Of a stretch of 64,000 nt of DNA, positions 59,668 to 64,000 are shown piece after piece. The notes under the pieces are model-generated. The model was not told the DNA's origin, made no database searches, and saw only the letters and a program-made list of their open reading frames with translations. The translations under genes were made by a program, and so were the position numbers. Each line of letters opens with the position of its first letter. Within the stretch, counting starts at the first letter, position 1. Source of the stretch: Glandiceps talaboti (taxonomy: Eukaryota > Hemichordata > Enteropneusta > Spengelidae); assembly GCF_964340395.1 (NCBI RefSeq), contig NC_135555.1, positions 16,037,246 through 16,101,245 of the forward strand, given 5' to 3'.

Positions 59668-59875
59668 TCAACAACCTGAAGTAAAGACAACACTCCATCC
59701 AAATCCCATTGACAGGTTTAATAAGATCAAAACAGGAACAACAGTTATGAACACTATCATTACAGTTAATATAATACCCTTTTCTAATGACGTCATCACA
59801 AGCACATACATACATACATACATACATACATACATACATACATACATACATACATACATACATACATACAAGCAG
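59368..59875. repeat. (ATGT)n, (ACAT)n, (ACAG)n tetranucleotide arrays
   Basis: (ATGT)n at 59368-59482, (ACAT)n at 59559-59617, (ACAG)n at 59617-59667 and (ACAT)n at 59803-59870. The opposed ATGT and ACAT arrays are complementary and could form a large hairpin. Confidence 0.95.
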
Positions 59876-60164
59876 ACATTTGTTATTCAGTTTCAATTTA
59901 TACTCATCAATCGTTCACATCTTTGGCTAAACCATCAGTGATCAAAATAACTACACACTATCTTCACATTTTGTCAAAACACGTAAGACTAGCTGTCGTG
60001 TTTACACAATGCCTCCACACATTGTCAAAAGTCTGCAAAACTAGTTTTGATGTTTATACTTCCGACAAATCTAAATTAAAGATGTTGAAATTACACACAT
60101 TTTTATTGTTGTCCTTAAATGTTCGAAATAGGATAATCAAATTAGAAGACCAAAAACCTGAAAC

Positions 60165-60400
60165 AAAATGTCGTCTGGCTCGACGAAAAAATCTTACTAA
60201 ACAATGACTACATTTCATAGTCTAATTCAACAAAAAATCTTACCAACAGGGCTAAGTATACATTTTGTCGTCTGGCTCAAAAAATATCTCTTTTGGTAAG
60301 ATTTTTGTAGAGCCAGGCAATTTTATGTAGCACTGTTGGCAAGATTTTTGTTGACCCAGATGATAAAATGTAGCTGTGTTAGTAAGACTTGTGTAAAAGA
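60165..60400. repeat. Cluster of inverted GTCTGGCTC/AATCTTAC words
   Basis: GTCGTCTGGCTC followed by AAAAAATCTTAC, and inverted GGTAAGATTTTTGT followed by AGAGCCAGGC, alternate about five times with CAAAATGT/TACATTTT words. It is a foldback-type arrangement with no coding support; the 94-codon frame before it (59923) is unrecognised. Confidence 0.65.
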
Positions 60401-60584
60401 TTTTAAAGGAAATTTGACACATGGAAATCCTCGATAAGTGGCTCGATTGTTTTACTTGGGTGAAACAAAAATGTACTTCATATATGAGATTTTTACCTGG
60501 GCATATTTTCCAAAAAATGCATACAGTTAATTTAAATTGTATTCAGAGATAAGGGATGTATTAGGGTAGTAAATGTTGCTTCCT

Positions 60585-60612
60585 TTCCAAGATGGCGACG
60601 GTGTAGTCCTTG
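60585..60612 (-). promoter_or_regulatory. Isolated YY1-type word, inverted relative to copy at 61660
   Basis: The minus strand reads AAGGACTACACCGTCGCCAT then CTTGGAAA, almost identical to AAGGACTACACTGACGCCAT/CTTGGAAA at 61669-61695 on the plus strand. It is part of the same repeat family, here without the CRE half. Confidence 0.45.
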
Positions 60613-60899
60613 TCGATACACCATGGACCATGGCATATTTTCGAAAAAAACTTAGTGTTATGTATCAAACAGTTTTGTGACAAAAAAGCATCTTTGCAAA
60701 CCACAGCCTCTTTTCAAGTACGGCACCATCCAAGAAGCTTGTTATTTCGTAATATTGTTGTTGAAGAATTAACAGCTCTAGTTTATGAGAAAGGACAGAA
60801 GGCAGTTCAAGTGTCTAACCCCGTGTTGGTTTTTAATATTTGGTGTGTATTTACGCCTGCAAGATCAAACTTTGGAGATTTATTTTGTTATGCTAGCTA

Positions 60900-61520
60900 G
60901 ATTTATGTAATATACACATATCGTTATAGGAACAAGCAAACAAACACACAAAAACAAACAAAATTAGCAAGTATGCAAAATCTTTGGACCTGGATATTCA
61001 TCCCGACCTTGACTTTATTCCTAGGGATCCAAGTTGAGAGTGTTCACTTATGTAACCGGTCACTGAAAAGAGCTCTAATTCTAAATGAGAGATAGTGTTC
61101 AAATAATTATCATTATATATTCATTGTAACATTTATTATATATTGTCAGCTATAGTTACACAGAGGGTTTCATTTACTCTGTCTTTAGTCGTTCTATTGT
61201 CATGTTTGAACTTGAAAAACACTTGGAGGAACAATGAACATCATAATGATGTTCAAACTCTTGACCTGTATATTGCTGACTTAGTCAGTTTTTAATTAGT
61301 TGTATGTGGTTTTTAGCAGTCACTACATGGCTGAGATACTTGGTGCCAGTTCATTGTAGTCGTGTTCTGTATGTCAACTCGGCTTCTATCCATCAGCATT
61401 GTTTCCAATTTCTCCATGCCTATATACACAAACACTCTAGCTTAGTGTCGACACTTAATACTGCAAGCACTATGTAGTTGGCAGGATGCCATTATCTGAA
61501 TGAATTCGCTGAGCACCTCA
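60900..61520. other. No gene seen
   Basis: AT-rich non-coding DNA. A weak duplication near 61200-61270 (GTTCAAAC / GTTTGAAC words) is the only structure. Confidence 0.45.
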
Positions 61521-61524
61521 TACC

Positions 61525-61700
61525 ACTATTAGCATATTCATGAATACATGTATTGTACTCACATGTGAACACAGAATGACGTCATATACTTCAGCGTCCT
61601 CCACAATCCTTTGTAACTTCCGGCCAAGCCTCCCCAAGCTGTAATGCATAATGACTATGTAGTGTAAAAGGACTACACTGACGCCATCTTGGAAAATAAG
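61525..61700 (+). promoter_or_regulatory. Promoter-like repeat module, copy C
   Basis: TATTAGCATATTCATGAATA, then CAGAATGACGTCAT (CRE at 61577-61584), TCCACAATCCTTTGTAACTT, and after about 90 bp ACGCCATCTTGGAAAATAAG (YY1-type, 61683-61692). Same order and spacing class as 57735-57915. Confidence 0.5.
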
Positions 61701-61793
61701 CCATTTTTTGTTATCTGACTCAGCCATAAAGGGAATGAAATTTTATAAAGTATGTCTAGGTCTACTGTGATTTAAATGGTTTTTTTTTTAATG

Positions 61794-61860
61794 TCAGAGA
61801 ACGATGCTGTTGTTTTTTGTCAGAGAATGGTGCTGTTGTTTTTTGTCAGAGAACAGTGAT
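61794..61860. repeat. Short tandem repeat, about 29 bp x2.4
   Basis: TGTCAGAGAA(C/T)(G/A)(A/G)TG, then CTGTTGTTTTT, repeated twice plus a partial third unit. Confidence 0.85.
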
Positions 61861-62840
61861 GTATATAGTGAAAGCAACTCAACAGATAAATCATTTGATT
61901 ATAAAGCATTGACAGCAACATTCAAAATAATGGTTTTAGATTACAGATTATCAAGATTGCAGTGCATGGAAACTGTACACACGATAAGTATATACCCATT
62001 AACAGTATTAAATGTCTCTTTAGCCAGTCTTTCAGAATCTGTATGACATCAAGTACTGTGGGGGTTGGAAGTAAATCAGGCAATCTGATTAATTTGACCA
62101 TTTCATAAAGAAGAACATTCTTCTCATTCACATTTAAATAAATGTTTGCTGCTAAAATGATCTATAACTGTAATGAGCTAATGCTGAATCAGTAGTTGAT
62201 TGAAATATATGTGAATAAATTAAATCATAGACAGTGGAGAGGATTGTTTATGATTAAACCCTATAACTGTCTATCACTGTGGGGTTTTGGTTTTTTTTTT
62301 TGCATCATGGTACTATTACTTGGTCAAAGGACTGTTTGACAGGTCTCTGTTACTTGTCCAATTTGTATATATATTTGGAATGGTTATTCTCTTGACTGCC
62401 TACCACAGTTGATATCATTGCAATAGGCACTGATACATATTGCTGTTATTGTTGGCTGCTGGGCATATGTCCCTTATTTTATGTTCTACTGGACTGGTCA
62501 TCAATATTGTCTTACTTTCAATTGACACTTATTTAGACAAAGAAATATGGTTATCTAGACAACCTTTGAATCACCCAGTAAATTTTCAGACCCATTGCCC
62601 AATCGTTAATGATCTATTGTTTTTGATAAAATATAGACAATTTTGGCCTTTTTTACATATCAATGATGGGCATTTAGTAAAGGTCTATTTTAACATCTCA
62701 AAAACTATCCCCACAAATTTCCAGAGCAATCCGCCAAGTTGTTTTTGAGTGTTTGGCAAAAATGGCTTTTAAGACCGACTTGCATACCACCCACATGATC
62801 ACTCCCATAGTTAAATCCCTCTTAACTTTCACTACAATCG
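61861..62840. other. No gene seen
   Basis: Non-coding by inspection. The last 200 bp (AACTATCCCCACAAATTTCC, CAGAGCAATCCG) look like a conserved repeat lead-in to the microsatellite that follows. Confidence 0.45.
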
Positions 62841-62844
62841 GCAC

Positions 62845-62928
62845 ATCACTCGGTCACTCACTCACTCACTCACTCACTCACTCACTCACTCACTCACTCA
62901 CTCACTCACTCACTCACTCACTCACTCA

Positions 62929-62965
<37 letters not shown>

Positions 62966-62995
62966 TGATTGATCTCAATACATATCTGCATACTA

Positions 62996-63046
<51 letters not shown>

Positions 63047-63310
63047 ATTTGCAGGTATGTAGGTATATAGGTAAGTAGGTATGTATGTATGTATGGCTGT
63101 CTGTCTGTCCATCCGTATGTATGTATGTATGTATGTATGTATGTATGTATGTATGTATGTATGTATGTATGTATGTATGTATGTATGTATGTATGTATGT
63201 GTGTGTGTGTGTATGCATGCATGCATGCATGTATGTATGTATGTATGTATGTATGTATGTATGTATGTATGAATGTATGGATGGATGGATGGATGGATGG
63301 ATGGATGTAT
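62845..63310. repeat. Compound microsatellite: ACTC, CT, AC, CTGT, ATGT, GT, ATGC, GGAT
   Basis: (ACTC)n 62856-62930, CT run to 62941, (AC)n to 62965, (CTGT)n 62996-63045, (ATGT)n 63116-63200, (GT)n, (ATGC)n, (ATGT)n to 63270 and (GGAT)n 63276-63306. All long open frames here are simple-repeat artefacts. Confidence 0.95.
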
Positions 63311-64000
63311 ATTCATCCACCTATCTAGCTTTTTCAAGCTTAATATATTGTATGGCAGTATGAAATATAAAATATCATTTTATGAATTGAGTGTATGGAT
63401 AGTCTTTTGAGTGTTTTATTATGGAATAGTGATTAAGCATATGGTCCTTCGAGTGTGTGGCGCGGACATTAAAGAGCGCCATCACCGACCGTACCTTACA
63501 TTTGTTATTTATAAAAAAAAAAACATTTGGTGTTGTGAATTTCATTGACATGTATGTATGTCTATGTCGACTCTCTCATCGCTTTTGGCTGCGCTACCAC
63601 CATTTGTACAAGATCTCGGGGAAATATAACACAGCGACTAAGTTCAAGTGTCTACCCCTGTATTACCAGATATAACATGATTGATTTTGATCTTGATTTT
63701 GAAGGTCGATGTCAAATTTAAACCAACCATTCCTTGCAATAAAGGGATGTTCAAGAATCAGTAATAACGATGTTGCCTTAATTTTAGAGTGTCAAGAAAA
63801 TTTGTTTTATCAGGAAAATTGTCAGTACTATTTGACCTAGATATTGACGTAGTTATGATTATAGAAATCATGTTAGTCGTATCAGAATACTGAGACTGTT
63901 CGAATTCTATATAGACATGGTAAATCGTGATCATGAGTTATTGGGTATTGAACATTTCATTTGTATGGAGGCTATTGAACATTTCATCTGTATGGAATTT
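63311..64000. other. No gene seen
   Basis: A 72-codon plus-strand frame at 63457 has locally higher CpG (GTGTGGCGCGGACATTAAAG) but no recognised domain. The window ends in a duplicated GGCTATTGAACATTTCAT(T/C)TGTATGGA. Confidence 0.45.

Noticed and set aside
60610-60900. 96-codon plus-strand frame after the YY1-type word at 60587
   Set aside because: The position downstream of a promoter-type word is tempting, but the word is in the opposite orientation to the related copies and the peptide has no recognisable feature.
62845-63340. Several 60-130-codon frames rich in Cys-Met-Tyr-Val or Tyr-Ile-His-Thr
   Set aside because: Direct translations of (ATGT)n, (CTGT)n and (ACTC)n. The same applies to frames at 3414-3698, 11070-11421, 49317-49643, 51084-51349, 53525-53804 and 59195-59941.
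1-64000. tRNA or rRNA genes
   Set aside because: I saw no convincing tRNA A/B box pair with a fold, and no rRNA core words. A covariance-model scan would be needed to exclude degenerate copies.

Overview
This is metazoan nuclear DNA from an animal with long introns. It is AT-rich, has GT-AG introns, many microsatellites, decayed DNA transposons and non-LTR fragments, and very many copies of the palindrome CATGTACATG. Repeat style and gene content fit a marine invertebrate, perhaps a non-vertebrate deuterostome. I cannot name a species from the sequence.

I can support one cellular gene, on the minus strand. It is a TIN2 (TINF2)-like shelterin gene. Nine exons between 28023 and 10643 join with perfect phase through consensus splice sites. 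Three exons encode the TIN2-type TRFH-like domain. One huge 4-kb exon encodes a disordered extension of about 1330 residues. Five short exons carry the C-terminus, which has a TRF1-binding-type motif YSLNP(L) that matches human FNLAP(L). The first exon must lie above 28023. The best candidate is 44597-44522, which has a good Kozak context, a consensus donor and the required phase, and sits beside a CpG-rich stretch with ETS-like, CRE-half and NRF1-like sites. With it the protein is 1809 residues, against 354 or 451 in the human isoforms.

Layout: 0.6-2.1 kb is a minisatellite of 56- and 59-bp units. 2.1-10.4 kb is non-coding with repeats, a long-TIR element and a LINE remnant. 10.5-28.0 kb is the TIN2-like gene body. 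28.0-44.5 kb is probably its first intron, with ACATGT-rich DNA, a TIR element, tandem duplications, a dead pogo/DDE_1-type transposase and a dead hAT-type transposase. 44.6-44.9 kb is the putative promoter. 45-64 kb has no recognisable gene. It holds pentanucleotide and tetranucleotide arrays, a tandem segmental duplication, AT-rich tandem arrays, dispersed promoter-like modules (CRE, CCCATAATCCTTTG, GCCATCTTGG) and repeated X-box-like palindromes.

The most interesting object is the enlarged TIN2-like gene: ancestral shelterin contacts at both ends, and a giant, frame-neutral middle containing SUMO-interaction-like motifs, a PIDLS motif and a 12-residue coding repeat.
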